Notes: generated from the letters alone by a model not told the origin. DNA of 64,000 bases from Paludibaculum fermentans (GCF_015277775.1 NZ_CP063849.1:1-64000); one strand, 5' to 3'; counted from the stretch's first letter, positions 43,001 to 51,366 are shown. Translations and numbers: made by a program.

Positions 43001-45842
43001 CTGCGCCGAAATCATCCTCGGTATGAAACACGCGATCGGGTCCGGCGCTATAGAGATGAACGTTTCGATTTCGCTGAATGGTTTCCACCTGAATGAGATA
43101 AGCCGTCCCCCAGGGATCGTGGAGTGTGTCGACGAGAAGGCCGTTGCTGCTGAGCAGACGCCGGACCCCGGCTTCATCGGCTGGGAAGTCCTGCCGCCGG
43201 TGGAAGATCCCTGCCAGGATCCTGTGCAGCGGCAGGAAATAGGAGCGCCGGAACTCGCCGGCCACGAAATCGTCGTCGGTGCCGGACAACTGATCAGGAC
43301 CCGTGGACCTGAGAAGGATGGTGCGATAGTTCCTGTGAAACCCGAATTCCGTCAGATAGGGGCGGTTCCAGGGATCGCGCTTGGCGTACCAGTCAGGACC
43401 CAGGGTCTGGGCCAGACTCGTTTCATCCGTGGGGAACTCGAATGTCTCGGTGTACCTGCTGGTGAACGTCTTCTCCATCCATTGCACGAGTGAACGAATC
43501 GACCCGAATTCAGGTCGCTCTGAAATGTCTTCGCTGGCGGTGAGAAGCGGATGCGACGAAATCTGAGCCAGCAGCGCTTCGGCCACCAGATTGAGCTCGG
43601 GATCCCGATACTGGGCCGGTTTCGCCGTCAGCAGGTCGCTCAGTTGGACCCCTCCGATTGCCCCAGAATCGCCGGATGGGCAGTACACGCAGTCGAACCA
43701 CTTTCGCTGTCCGAACTCGCTGTCGGTCCGGGCGCGCTCCAGTACGGCCTGATCGACCACCGCCAAGCCCAGGGCGGCTTCCACGGGGCGGCCATCCGCT
43801 GTCTGAACACGCATCTTCAGGGCGGCTTGCTCACCGGGTTTGTAGACGGGCTGGCCGGGTTTCACCGTGAGATGCAGGTCTGACCCCTCGGGAAAGATCA
43901 CCGATGTCTGACCGGCCCCAGCGCCGTAACCCGGCTCGTCTTTGGAGCGGCTGCTGCCGGTCCACGCGGCGAACGTCACGATCCCCTGGAACTCCCGCTG
44001 ATACGGGAAGGTGACCTTCCCTTGATTGACGGTGATGGTCGCCACCCGGCTCGCCACCACCCGGTTGTCCACCAGGGCCTGCACCTGGACCGAGGGTGTA
44101 GCCGGCCCGCCGTCAGCTGTCTCAATCAGGATCTCCACCGGGTCGCCTGGCTGAAAAAGACTTCGCGCGATCGTAAGGCGGGCGGAGATGCCCCAATTCG
44201 GTCGAAAGTCGTTGGTCCACTTGCCTTCGATTCCGCCTGCATCTCGCGCCTTCAACTCGATTTCCCCGGCCCCGGCATCCCGGAAGGGGAGAAGCAGGCG
44301 AGCCACTCCATACCGATTCGTACGAGTCGTGTAGGCCGCCCCGGCGAGCGATGCCTCGACCGTTGTGACCGCGGGCCGCCCGTCGGCATACGATGTCGTC
44401 ACGTAGACCCGGCGAGGCAGCGGTCCGGCATCCAATCCTTGCAGGACGTAGATGTGGATGGGCTCCCGCGTGAGGCGGATGTCGAAGCGCCACTGCTCGG
44501 TTCGATGCGACGCCGGATCGGTGTAGTAAGCGGCAAAGGCAACGTCCCGGTAGCGCGTCTGCTCCTCTTGCCGGAGCTCATCGAATGTCTCCTGCACATC
44601 GAGTCTGGCTTGGAAGGTGCCGTCCTCTGCCGCATCGCCTTCGGCGGCAACCGGGCTGTCGTCCTGAAGCTCGCGATCGGCCCTGCGCCGGTCGCCATGG
44701 CTCGCGCGCACGACTCTCACGTGTCCCTTGGGCACCGGTTTGCCAAACAGGAACGACCCATTGATGGCCACCACCGGCGTCTGACCCGGAAGGTAGGCTG
44801 TCCGGTCCGGCTTCACCGTCACCTGGAACTTTGGCAGCTCGTAGCGGCTCACGCGGATCGTATGTTGCGCCACCACGCGCTCGTCATTGCCGAACTTCAG
44901 TTCTATCGAGTACGCGCCCAGCGGTGCCGTCTCGGGCAGTGTCCAGTCCTCCTGGATGATGCCGAATCGGGAGGCCGTCAGCTGGGCTGTGTGCGCCCGC
45001 TGGCCGTCGCCGTCCTCTACACGCAGTGAGGCTTTTGCGCCAGCGGCCGCACGACCCTGAGGATCCAGCAGGATGGCGCGCATGTGCAGCGTTTGACCCG
45101 GTTGGTAGATGGGTTTATCGGTCTGGATGGTGGCGGTGGGTTCAACTGGGATGTCGAATTTGAGGCTGGCCTCCTGCAGGAAATCCCCGTTTTTCGCGGT
45201 AATGCTCACCTTGGCGGTGTGGTCTCCGTCTTCCGGAAGAGTGGGTGGCAGGCTGAACGCGAACTCCATAAAACCGCGGCCTTGCTTCTCCACCCGGACG
45301 GGGCCCTGCGTCCGCTGTCCAACCTCCAGGCGGGCGGTCCAGTCGAGGTCCTCGAGAGGCTCGCGGGTACTGGGATGGACGGCCTGTGCGTGGAAAAGCA
45401 CGGTGCTGCCTGGATGCAACGTTCCGGCCTGGGTCGCCTTCAGCTCGAAGACATGACTGGCTATCCGGGCGATGCCAACAATGCCGGATTGCGGAGGAAA
45501 CGCGCGCGCATCCTGGGTCCGCGGGGATAGCGAGTAGCGCAACCGAAGCCAGATCGACGAGGCCGGCAGCGGCAACGGTACCTCGAGCCGGTTCTGCCCT
45601 GCCTGAATCCGCACCTCTGTCTGCGAAGCGTGCAGGATGGTGTCTTCCCTGTTGAGCCACGATAGCGTGAGCGTCGCACCCACCTCGTGATCCATCTGGC
45701 TCCGCACGGGGATCCTCACCACCGTGGAATGCCCCTTCAGGAACGACTGGATCTCCGGCTCGCTAATTGTGACGGACGACTGCGCGCCCGCCGGCAACAG
45801 GGACAGGAATAGCGCAGCGGCAGCAAACACGATGAAGCGCAT
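40083..45842 (-). CDS. giant alpha-2-macroglobulin family protein with inserted GspG-like repeats and carboxypeptidase-regulatory domain
   Basis: A 1919-residue secreted protein (signal FIVFAAAALFLSLLPAGAQ). Macroglobulin beta domains fill residues ~30-800 (YQPGQTLHMRAILLDPQGRAAAGAKASL). Residues ~815-1080 hold three modules resembling the C-terminus of the major pseudopilin GspG: DPWNRPYL, DPWGTAYLI and DAWGHPYRL, each followed by a segment such as LRSTGPDQLSGTDDDF. Residues ~1085-1175 form a carboxypeptidase-regulatory domain plus the linker SESLAVQGQSVMLQSESA known from Oar-type receptors. The A2M core follows, with thioester motif PHGCAEQT near residue 1430 and a helical TED domain. It probably traps proteases in the periplasm. 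The inserts are unusual for the family. Confidence 0.88.
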   Translation of the reverse strand: MRFIVFAAAALFLSLLPAGAQSSVTISEPEIQSFLKGHSTVVRIPVRSQMDHEVGATLTLSWLNREDTILHASQTEVRIQAGQNRLEVPLPLPASSIWLRLRYSLSPRTQDARAFPPQSGIVGIARIASHVFELKATQAGTLHPGSTVLFHAQAVHPSTREPLEDLDWTARLEVGQRTQGPVRVEKQGRGFMEFAFSLPPTLPEDGDHTAKVSITAKNGDFLQEASLKFDIPVEPTATIQTDKPIYQPGQTLHMRAILLDPQGRAAAGAKASLRVEDGDGQRAHTAQLTASRFGIIQEDWTLPETAPLGAYSIELKFGNDERVVAQHTIRVSRYELPKFQVTVKPDRTAYLPGQTPVVAINGSFLFGKPVPKGHVRVVRASHGDRRRADRELQDDSPVAAEGDAAEDGTFQARLDVQETFDELRQEEQTRYRDVAFAAYYTDPASHRTEQWRFDIRLTREPIHIYVLQGLDAGPLPRRVYVTTSYADGRPAVTTVEASLAGAAYTTRTNRYGVARLLLPFRDAGAGEIELKARDAGGIEGKWTNDFRPNWGISARLTIARSLFQPGDPVEILIETADGGPATPSVQVQALVDNRVVASRVATITVNQGKVTFPYQREFQGIVTFAAWTGSSRSKDEPGYGAGAGQTSVIFPEGSDLHLTVKPGQPVYKPGEQAALKMRVQTADGRPVEAALGLAVVDQAVLERARTDSEFGQRKWFDCVYCPSGDSGAIGGVQLSDLLTAKPAQYRDPELNLVAEALLAQISSHPLLTASEDISERPEFGSIRSLVQWMEKTFTSRYTETFEFPTDETSLAQTLGPDWYAKRDPWNRPYLTEFGFHRNYRTILLRSTGPDQLSGTDDDFVAGEFRRSYFLPLHRILAGIFHRRQDFPADEAGVRRLLSSNGLLVDTLHDPWGTAYLIQVETIQRNRNVHLYSAGPDRVFHTEDDFGADSLYGSYFLKEEAELRRVIQSAPTPPRTLQEFNKVLADGGIELSRYSDAWGHPYRLESRTSTEYGDRVSTRTVQIYGGTPQIRTNFTPVTRKFIVFVLRSSGPDGKPETRDDFEILSFPILLQEESAVPAKEPPAGSPVRLRGSGEITGSVLDSSGAVIPLVEVVLTTPQGLEYITISDPNGAYSFPALPDGTYVIQAATHGFMTNVIEAIPVSSGKVTQLDITLQVGAVSESLAVQGQSVMLQSESARVSRAAVSQGPASTPRIRTYFPETLYWAPELTTNPQGLATTRFPLADSITTWKVAAIASTLDGRQVETEADLRVFQPFFLDFDPPLVLTQGDEVRMPVAVRNYLDRALSVDVALLPNDWSAARGRTRLQLTIPANTTDNQSFEIVAKTSRRKAAQRITAQGGALSDAIERTTDVHPDGQSVTQVLGDLAAGKTAFPVTIPATAIAGATTSELRLYPNILTVLSESAAALLITPHGCAEQTTSAGFANLIALHYARAAGRATPEFETQALKNIRLAVDQLVSFRAAGGGISYWGSGDGDASVTAYVLDFLLAAKPDVEPDEEDIEDLVHWLESTQSPDGRWNKGLSGVAASERRQTLITAQVARSLAAAKRAGIQLKPTTLAGAYHHLARLTDSTDEPYMLAQFILAALDSGNESLLGKAVERLSALALPENTALYWDLKSNSPFYGWGIAGRAETTGLVISALSAWRTLHPQTTGIDSAIRRGLLFLLRHRDSQGSWHSTQSTVRAMRAVAEASAVLGPVSKPGGSIGIRVNGRLVHTITLPAESKSTDPILIDMSPFLGNGTNQVELAPAGGSGGALVRMTTTHWTPWPTTKPRSLPELRLSVGYDRLESRVGQPIRCTVKAERVGFRGNGMMLAEIGLPPGAEVDRSSLEELLDDDTTALQRYEILPDRVVLYLWPRAGGASLTFQLSGRLAMTAKAAASTLYDYYNPEALSEVEPATFKVR

Positions 45843-46172
45843 ATTGTTTCAAATATGGAAATACTTCCGTATTTCCCGCACTAACCTCAAGTAACGCCAG
45901 AATACGCCGGGAAAAGCGGATTAGCAAGCGGGAAAGCGCCCTAGCCGCCTGTGGCTCAATGGCTTGGCGGCAAAGCCCCAGTTTGGGTGGATGGCTATCT
46001 TGTGATATTCCCTGAGAGATTTCGGTTCGTGTTAGCGCCTTGTGGGCGTAGTGTAAAGAACCACTGGGTTCCGGTCTTCCAGGCCGGATTATCAACCATC
46101 ATCGCGCTGCAGGCGGCACCGGGTCAGGACGCCGTTGGTGTGCGCGGTCAACCGTAGTAGAGGTGACTACCT
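45843..46172. promoter_or_regulatory. 330-bp divergent intergenic region with an AT-rich palindrome
   Basis: The interval between the macroglobulin gene (minus) and the 255-residue secreted protein (plus) has no convincing gene. Nine bases before the macroglobulin start lies a palindrome at 45851-45874: AAATA-n-GGAA, four bases, TTCC-n-TATTT, a likely operator or RNA hairpin covering its translation start. Further right, GCCGCC and GGCGGC (about 45945-45975) can form a hairpin. I recognise no known riboswitch class here. Confidence 0.5.
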
Positions 46173-46940
46173 ATGTCGACGAGTTTGCAAATGACAATGA
46201 CGCGCCGCGCGTGCGTGTTGTCGCTGGGATGCCTGGCTCTCCTGCTGCCGCTCCCAGCGCAGCAGCAGCGGATGATTCGAAGCATCGTCCGCTATCGCCT
46301 GAAGCCGGATCGCATCAACGATTTCAACGCGGTCATGCGCGAGCGTGCCGCGCTGCTGAAGAAGGCCGGCTCAGAGCGCTACTTCACGGTGTGGGTGGCG
46401 CAATCGGGACCGCGTGAAGTGGGGATTGTGCGCTTCCACCAGAAATGGTCCGAGCTCACGACCAGCCCGGATCCGAAGATGGCGGAGCATGCGGCCGCCA
46501 TGGCGAATCTCACCAGCCGCATGAATGCGTGCATCGAGAGCATGGAGCGCATTATCGACGAAATTCAACCTGACATCTCGTTGCCGAGGCCGGGAACGCC
46601 GCCTCCGTTCGTCCAGTCTGGCAAACTGCGCGCCGAACCCGGAAAGTTGAACGACGTTCTGGCGATGCTGAAGGAGGAGACGTTGCCTGCGGTGAAGAAG
46701 GGTGGAGCAACCACGTGGGGTGTGGCTCGCACGAGATTTGGCGCGCCGACGAATGAGATCCACACCTATACCGGCATGAGCGGCTGGAGTGAACTCGATC
46801 AGCCTAGCGCCATCCGGAAGGCCCTGGGCGAAGAGGGCTTTCAGAAATATCTGGCCAAAATGGGTTCGATGCTGACCAGCGTGGAATACACCATCTACTC
46901 GCTGAATGCTGAGATGAGCCACATGCCGCCGGCTCAGTAA
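46173..46940 (+). CDS. secreted protein, possibly NIPSNAP/dimeric alpha-beta barrel-like
   Basis: A 255-residue protein with a signal peptide (TRRACVLSLGCLALLLPLPAQQ). The mature part seems to be two related ~100-residue halves. The first begins MIRSIVRYRLKPDRINDFNAVMRERAALLKKAGSERYFTVW and the second LRAEPGKLNDVLAMLKEETLPAVKKGGATTWGVAR, a strand-helix-strand pattern as in ferredoxin-like dimeric alpha/beta barrels (NIPSNAP-like). The activity is unknown. AGAGGTG precedes the ATG. It is monocistronic and ends at a strong shared hairpin. Confidence 0.6.
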   Translation: MSTSLQMTMTRRACVLSLGCLALLLPLPAQQQRMIRSIVRYRLKPDRINDFNAVMRERAALLKKAGSERYFTVWVAQSGPREVGIVRFHQKWSELTTSPDPKMAEHAAAMANLTSRMNACIESMERIIDEIQPDISLPRPGTPPPFVQSGKLRAEPGKLNDVLAMLKEETLPAVKKGGATTWGVARTRFGAPTNEIHTYTGMSGWSELDQPSAIRKALGEEGFQKYLAKMGSMLTSVEYTIYSLNAEMSHMPPAQ

Positions 46941-46950
46941 GCAGGTTGGC

Positions 46951-46991
46951 TCCGGGCTCGGCGTGGCGGCTCTCGCTCCACCGAGCCCGGA
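46951..46991. terminator. bidirectional terminator-like hairpin
   Basis: TCCGGGCTCGG (46951-46961) pairs with CCGAGCCCGGA (46981-46991), 11 perfect pairs, and TGG/CCA can extend the stem inward. It separates the convergent secreted-protein gene and the hybrid kinase gene. There is no long T-tract on either side. Confidence 0.75.
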
Positions 46992-46995
46992 ATTC

Positions 46996-49281
46996 TCACG
47001 AGTCCGTTTTTTGTTTGGAATCGCTGGTGGGCCTGTAGCGCAGCAGGACCTCCGCCAGTTGGTCCAACTGGATCGGTTTCGCGACATAGTCGTCCATGCC
47101 TGCGGCCAGGCACCGCTCCCGGTCACCTTTCAGCGCGCTGGCCGTCATGGCGATGATCGGCACATGGCCCTCGTTACCCTGCAGCCGGCGGAGTTCCACC
47201 GCGGTCTCATACCCATCCATCACCGGCATCTGGCAATCCATCAGCACCAGATCGTATGCACTTCGCGTCCAGGCATCCAGCACCGCCCTGCCGTCCTGCG
47301 CCAGCTCATAGGTGCACCCCAGCTTTTCGAGGAAGCGCCGCGCCACCATCTGGTTCACAGGATTGTCCTCGGCGACCAGCACCTTCAGCCCCAGCGCCTC
47401 CCGCCCGACTGGTTGGAGGGCCATATCTTCCGGTTCTGGCGCGTGGCCGAGGACTGAGATCAGGCATTCGAACAGTTTCCGTTTGCGCGTCGGCTTCGGC
47501 AGGTACGCAGCGAAGCCGATCTCTAGCGCTTCAGTCCGATAGGACTTGTCGACATAGGAAGTGAGCAGCACCAGCGGCATTTTCCTGTACGCCGGATTCA
47601 AAAGAATCTCCCGCGCCAGTTGCATGCCGTTCATGACAGGCATGCCGAAGTCCAGAATGGCGGCCTGGATGGGTCGATGGTTCGATGCCGCCTCGGCTAG
47701 CCGGCTGAGGGCGGCCGCCGGGGTTTCGGCCAGCACCACCTCCGCCCCGAACTCCTGCAGCCAATGCTCGACGATATGGAGATTGGTTTCGTTGTCGTCC
47801 ACCACCAGCAGTCGCACCCCGGCGAGCTGGTTTGCGGCGGGCGGAGAATCGCCTGAGATAGTCTGGCCCGCGGGCAGCGGCAGGTCAAAGCGGAAGATTG
47901 AGCCCTTGCCCGGCTTGCTGGAGAATCCAATCGAACCGCCCATCAGCTCCGTCAGCCGCTTTGAGATGGCCAGGCCCAGGCCGGTTCCGCCGAAACGCCG
48001 GGTGGTCGAGCCATCCGCCTGTGTGAACGACTCAAATAGCTTCGATTGCACCGCCGGATCGATCCCGATGCCCGTATCGCGGATTTCAAAGCGAACCGGA
48101 GCGGGTTCCGCTGCTCCGGCCGCCGGCACAACCCGGACAGCGACTTCGCCGTGATCGGTGAACTTGATGGCATTGCCCAGCAGATTGGTCAGGATCTGCC
48201 GGATCCTTGCGCAGTCGCCGTAGACAAAGTGGGGCAGCTTGGGGCTGACGAAGTAGCTGACCTCGATACTCTTCGCGTGCGCCGGGCTGGAGAGGAGTTC
48301 CACTACCTCTTCCACCAACTCCTGCAGATTGAACTCCACTTCGTCCAGATCAAGCTTGCCCGCTTCGATTTTGGAGAAGTCGAGGATGTCGTTGACCACG
48401 CCCAGGAGTGCTTCGCCGGAGTGGCGCACCATATCCGCATACCAGCGCTGCTCGGAGCTCAGCGGCGTCTCCAGCAGCAGACTTGCCATGCCGATCACTC
48501 CGTTCATCGGAGTGCGGATCTCGTGACTCATGTTGGCCAGGAACTGCGCTTTCAACCGTGTGCTCTCCAGCGCCTGGTCGCGCGCGACAACGAGTTCCGA
48601 GTTCGCTTTCGACAACGCTTCGCGGCTGGCGTAGAGTTCCGACGTCCGCTGCCGCACGCGCTGCTCAATCGCTTCCTGCGTCTCTTCCAGTTCCGCCTGG
48701 CGCGTCGCGATCTCCGCTGTGTCGCGCTCACTGTGCAGGCAGGCCATGATCAGCACGACGTCCTCGAAGACGACCCAGGCGGTATGCTCCAGGCTGCGCC
48801 ACAAACTGGCCGACACGACGCCGTATACGGAGTAGGGCAGCCACAGGCCGCGCGCGAAGTGATCGGCGACCACGACCGCCGAAGCCGTGACCAGCACGCG
48901 CCAGTCGCGGTAGAAGGCGAGAAACGCCAGTGAGCCGAAGATGTGAAAGTGGGTCTCGATCCGTCCGCCGGTGAAGTGGATGAGCAGCGAGCCCATCAGC
49001 ATCTGCGCGGCGCCGATGACATGCCGGGTCAAGACCGCTCCGGGCTTTCGTATTGCGAGGAATACGGGCAGGCTGGCGACCAGGGCGCCCAGGAATAGAG
49101 CAACCCAGATGTGGAGGTGGGTCGACTTCACCCGGCCGTCCCAGGCGATGGGCGAGACCAGCATGGCCAGGAGAATCCCGAAGTGCCACTCGAATACCAG
49201 GAGAACCGCCAGCATCCGGTCGGTCCGGACATGCAGGCGATGCTGGTGCTTCCGGAAGAGTTCGGCGGCCCGCTCGTTCAT
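46996..49281 (-). CDS. membrane hybrid sensor histidine kinase with two receiver domains
   Basis: A 761-residue hybrid kinase. The N-terminal ~200 residues hold about six hydrophobic helices (LAVLLVFEWHFGILLAMLVSPIAW, LHIWVALFLGALVASLPVFLAI and others) with several His residues (HFTGGRIETHFHIFGS). A coiled coil (~205-245) leads to the HisKA domain (FLANMSHEIRTPMNGVIGM, phospho-His ~254) and HATPase (NLLGNAIKFTDHG, DTGIGID, GGTGLGLAI). Two receiver domains follow, with Asp in AAILDFGMPVMNG (~540) and LVLMDCQMPVMDG (~680). No output domain is present, so it must signal to a separate partner. Its start overlaps the stop of the thioredoxin-like gene upstream by 4 bp. Confidence 0.93.
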   Translation of the reverse strand: MNERAAELFRKHQHRLHVRTDRMLAVLLVFEWHFGILLAMLVSPIAWDGRVKSTHLHIWVALFLGALVASLPVFLAIRKPGAVLTRHVIGAAQMLMGSLLIHFTGGRIETHFHIFGSLAFLAFYRDWRVLVTASAVVVADHFARGLWLPYSVYGVVSASLWRSLEHTAWVVFEDVVLIMACLHSERDTAEIATRQAELEETQEAIEQRVRQRTSELYASREALSKANSELVVARDQALESTRLKAQFLANMSHEIRTPMNGVIGMASLLLETPLSSEQRWYADMVRHSGEALLGVVNDILDFSKIEAGKLDLDEVEFNLQELVEEVVELLSSPAHAKSIEVSYFVSPKLPHFVYGDCARIRQILTNLLGNAIKFTDHGEVAVRVVPAAGAAEPAPVRFEIRDTGIGIDPAVQSKLFESFTQADGSTTRRFGGTGLGLAISKRLTELMGGSIGFSSKPGKGSIFRFDLPLPAGQTISGDSPPAANQLAGVRLLVVDDNETNLHIVEHWLQEFGAEVVLAETPAAALSRLAEAASNHRPIQAAILDFGMPVMNGMQLAREILLNPAYRKMPLVLLTSYVDKSYRTEALEIGFAAYLPKPTRKRKLFECLISVLGHAPEPEDMALQPVGREALGLKVLVAEDNPVNQMVARRFLEKLGCTYELAQDGRAVLDAWTRSAYDLVLMDCQMPVMDGYETAVELRRLQGNEGHVPIIAMTASALKGDRERCLAAGMDDYVAKPIQLDQLAEVLLRYRPTSDSKQKTDS

Positions 49282-49895
49282 GAGCCCCCCAGCAGCGAAC
49301 AGCCGAAGACCGGCGCCTGGACGGTGCCCAGCCGACCCGTCCGGACAAAGGACAAGATGGCACTGTGGCCTATGTTCAGGCCTTCATGCCCGCGGCTTGG
49401 GGTAATGCCGCCGCTGAAGCGCAGTTGGCCGTCGGGACTATACAGGAAGACCTGGCCGGAGGTGCGGGCGCCCCAGATCGCGGCCTCGTCCGGTGCGGAA
49501 TCCAGATGAACCTGAACGCCAGGGATCGCACGAGCCATGGCAATTGAGGCGGATTGTGAGTCAAGGACCCCGGTGACCGCCAGGAAAATGATGTGCGCCG
49601 CCAGGCGGCCCGCCGCTTCGCCTTGGATCCGTTCCAGTTCGCGTAGACTGGCCCGTGTGCAGGGGCAACCAGGGTGCGCCAGCATGACCAGCGTGGGCCT
49701 CGTCATGTCGCGAGCAAAACTCGAGGCCGCCGGCCAGGCCCGGTGCAGTTCCGCTGACTTGCCGGGCTGAAGCTGGTGCGCGGCGAGCACTGCCAGCCCC
49801 GCGACGGTGAGGACCCCCCAGACGCCTACACCAAGGGCAGTGGCTGCCCGGCCGGCCAGGAACCCACGTCCGGCAGTTTTTTGTCCTTGAAACAA
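49278..49895 (-). CDS. membrane-anchored thioredoxin-like protein with CPC motif (RedB-like)
   Basis: A 205-residue protein. One N-terminal membrane helix (TALGVGVWGVLTVAGLAVLAAHQL, residues ~19-42) is followed by a thioredoxin-like domain with MLAHPGCPCTRASLRELERI (CPC near residue 75) in place of the usual CxxC. VFLYSPDGQLRFSGGITPSRGHEG fits the later beta strands. It resembles proteins annotated as RedB. It probably acts in the periplasm as a thiol or metal-binding redox protein. It is translationally coupled to the downstream hybrid histidine kinase, so it may sense or supply the signal for it. Confidence 0.72.
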   Translation of the reverse strand: MFQGQKTAGRGFLAGRAATALGVGVWGVLTVAGLAVLAAHQLQPGKSAELHRAWPAASSFARDMTRPTLVMLAHPGCPCTRASLRELERIQGEAAGRLAAHIIFLAVTGVLDSQSASIAMARAIPGVQVHLDSAPDEAAIWGARTSGQVFLYSPDGQLRFSGGITPSRGHEGLNIGHSAILSFVRTGRLGTVQAPVFGCSLLGGS

Positions 49896-49944
49896 TACTT
49901 ATTGATCGACAATCTGGTCCTGGGAGTTTAGGTACTGTTTCAAA

Positions 49945-50045
49945 CGACCGCAGCCCGAGTTCGCCCGGCGCCGGCGCCCCGGCCTCCGTTCTTGGCGTAG
50001 CTCCCTACCTTTCAGGGAGTTACAGGGATCAGCCGCCTGCGGTCG
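49945..50045 (-). ncRNA. candidate structured RNA / 5' UTR element upstream of the CPC protein-kinase operon
   Basis: CGACCGCAG (49945-49953) pairs perfectly with CTGCGGTCG (50037-50045), closing a ~100-nt domain; GTTTC/GAAAC flanks can extend it with a bulge. Inside, 49997-50006 pairs with 50014-50023 (9 of 10), and GC-rich inner palindromes lie at about 49964-49983. Read on the minus strand it would be in the leader of the operon starting at 49895, 50 nt away. I cannot match it to a known riboswitch. It may instead be the 3' end structure of the upstream oxidoreductase gene. Confidence 0.5.
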
Positions 50046-50064
50046 AAACTCCAAAGGTCCACAC

Positions 50065-51366
50065 TCAGCCCTCGCTGACGCGATTCGTGGCAAAGTCCCA
50101 GGTCAGTTTGCGGCCCTTACGGTAGGCCATATTCGCCAGATGCGCGGCCCCGGCGGCGGCGTGGCCCTCGGTTGCGTTTTCGCGGCTTGGCTTCGATTCG
50201 CGGATGCTCTGGATGAAATAGGACCCGTGTCCGGGGCCGGCCTCCACGGGAATCACCTTCGGTTCCGGCCTGGCCGGCCGTGGTTTGTCGGCATCCCTTG
50301 ATTTCAGGTACTCGTCCCTGGTGGCCTTCGAGAGAGCGGACGAGCCGTACATCTGGATATCGTAGTCTTCCGGCTCCGGTGTGATCGTGATGCCTGACGC
50401 CTCCAGCGTCAGCGTCCCCTTCTCGCCGAAGATCTGCATCGCTGGCGACCGCGACGAATTGTTGAGATTCACGCTGACCTGGGCGATGAAGCCCTCTTTG
50501 TACTCGAACAGCGACTCCATCACATCGGGTACGGTGCGCCCGTCCTTCCAGCGGTAGAGCCCGCCCTGCGAGACAGCGGAGACCGGCGCCTGCACGTTCA
50601 TTACCTCGTGCATTGTCGTGAGCAGGTGGACAAACAAATCGGTGGCGACTCCGCCCGAATACTCCCACCAGCAGCGCCACCGGAAGAACACTTCGGGGCT
50701 GAATGCCCGCTTCGGCGCGGAGCCGAGGAAGCGGTCCCAATCGATGGTCTTGAGCGAGGCGTCCGGCGGTACCGGGTAGACCCAGGCGCCTTCCTTGGAG
50801 TTGCGGTACTGCATCATCCGCACCTGCCGTACGGCGCCCAACTCGCCTGCTGCCACCAGTTCCCGCGTTTTGGCGACCAGCGTGGTTGTCTTTCCGCCGC
50901 TGCCGACCATCAGCACCTTGCCGGCCTTCTTCTCGGCGGCAATGATCTCCGGACCCTCCTGCAGCGACCAGGTCATCGGCTTCTCGATGTAGACGTGCTT
51001 GCCGGCGGACAGCGTCTCCAGGGTCATCTGCTTATGCCAGTGGTCCGGTACGGCGATGACGATTGCATCGAGATCCTTACGCCCGATCACGTCCTCATAG
51101 CGCTTGGTGGTCAGAATCTTGCCCTGCGTGAACTCTTTGGCATGATCCAGATGCCCGTCGTAGAGATCGGCGGCGATGACGGGATTCACCCCTGGTATCT
51201 GAGAGAACTCTTCCAGCAGTTGGGATCCGCGGATGCCCACGCCGACGAAACCGAGATTCACCGTGTCGCTGGGAGCGGCCGTGGCGGCCCGGGCTGGAGC
51301 GGAGTCGACCAGGCGGTAGATGGTGGCGGCCCCGGCGGAGTTCAGAAAGGTGCGTCTGGAAGGCAT
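50065..51366 (-). CDS. Gfo/Idh/MocA family oxidoreductase with Tat signal
   Basis: A 433-residue protein starting at MPSRRTFLNSAGAATIYRL, a twin-arginine-type signal; the open frame reaches 51438 but would overlap the divergent gene. Rossmann motif LGFVGVGIRGSQLL, catalytic EKP in HVYIEKPMTWSL, and WEYSGGVATDLFVHLLTTMHEV in the substrate domain. Near residues 335-360 an insertion rich in charged residues (KSRDADKPRPARPEP) looks like a surface loop. It is monocistronic and divergent from the GT39-like gene, 70 bp apart. Confidence 0.88.
   Translation of the reverse strand: MPSRRTFLNSAGAATIYRLVDSAPARAATAAPSDTVNLGFVGVGIRGSQLLEEFSQIPGVNPVIAADLYDGHLDHAKEFTQGKILTTKRYEDVIGRKDLDAIVIAVPDHWHKQMTLETLSAGKHVYIEKPMTWSLQEGPEIIAAEKKAGKVLMVGSGGKTTTLVAKTRELVAAGELGAVRQVRMMQYRNSKEGAWVYPVPPDASLKTIDWDRFLGSAPKRAFSPEVFFRWRCWWEYSGGVATDLFVHLLTTMHEVMNVQAPVSAVSQGGLYRWKDGRTVPDVMESLFEYKEGFIAQVSVNLNNSSRSPAMQIFGEKGTLTLEASGITITPEPEDYDIQMYGSSALSKATRDEYLKSRDADKPRPARPEPKVIPVEAGPGHGSYFIQSIRESKPSRENATEGHAAAGAAHLANMAYRKGRKLTWDFATNRVSEG

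Noticed and set aside
45951-46157. 68-codon open frame in the macroglobulin upstream region
   Set aside because: GTG start without Shine-Dalgarno and no recognisable domain; treated as non-coding.
45930-46172. possible c-di-GMP (GEMM) riboswitch because of a GGCAAAGCC-like stretch
   Set aside because: The second conserved receptor helix and the GNRA-type elements of GEMM are not present; only a simple hairpin can be supported.
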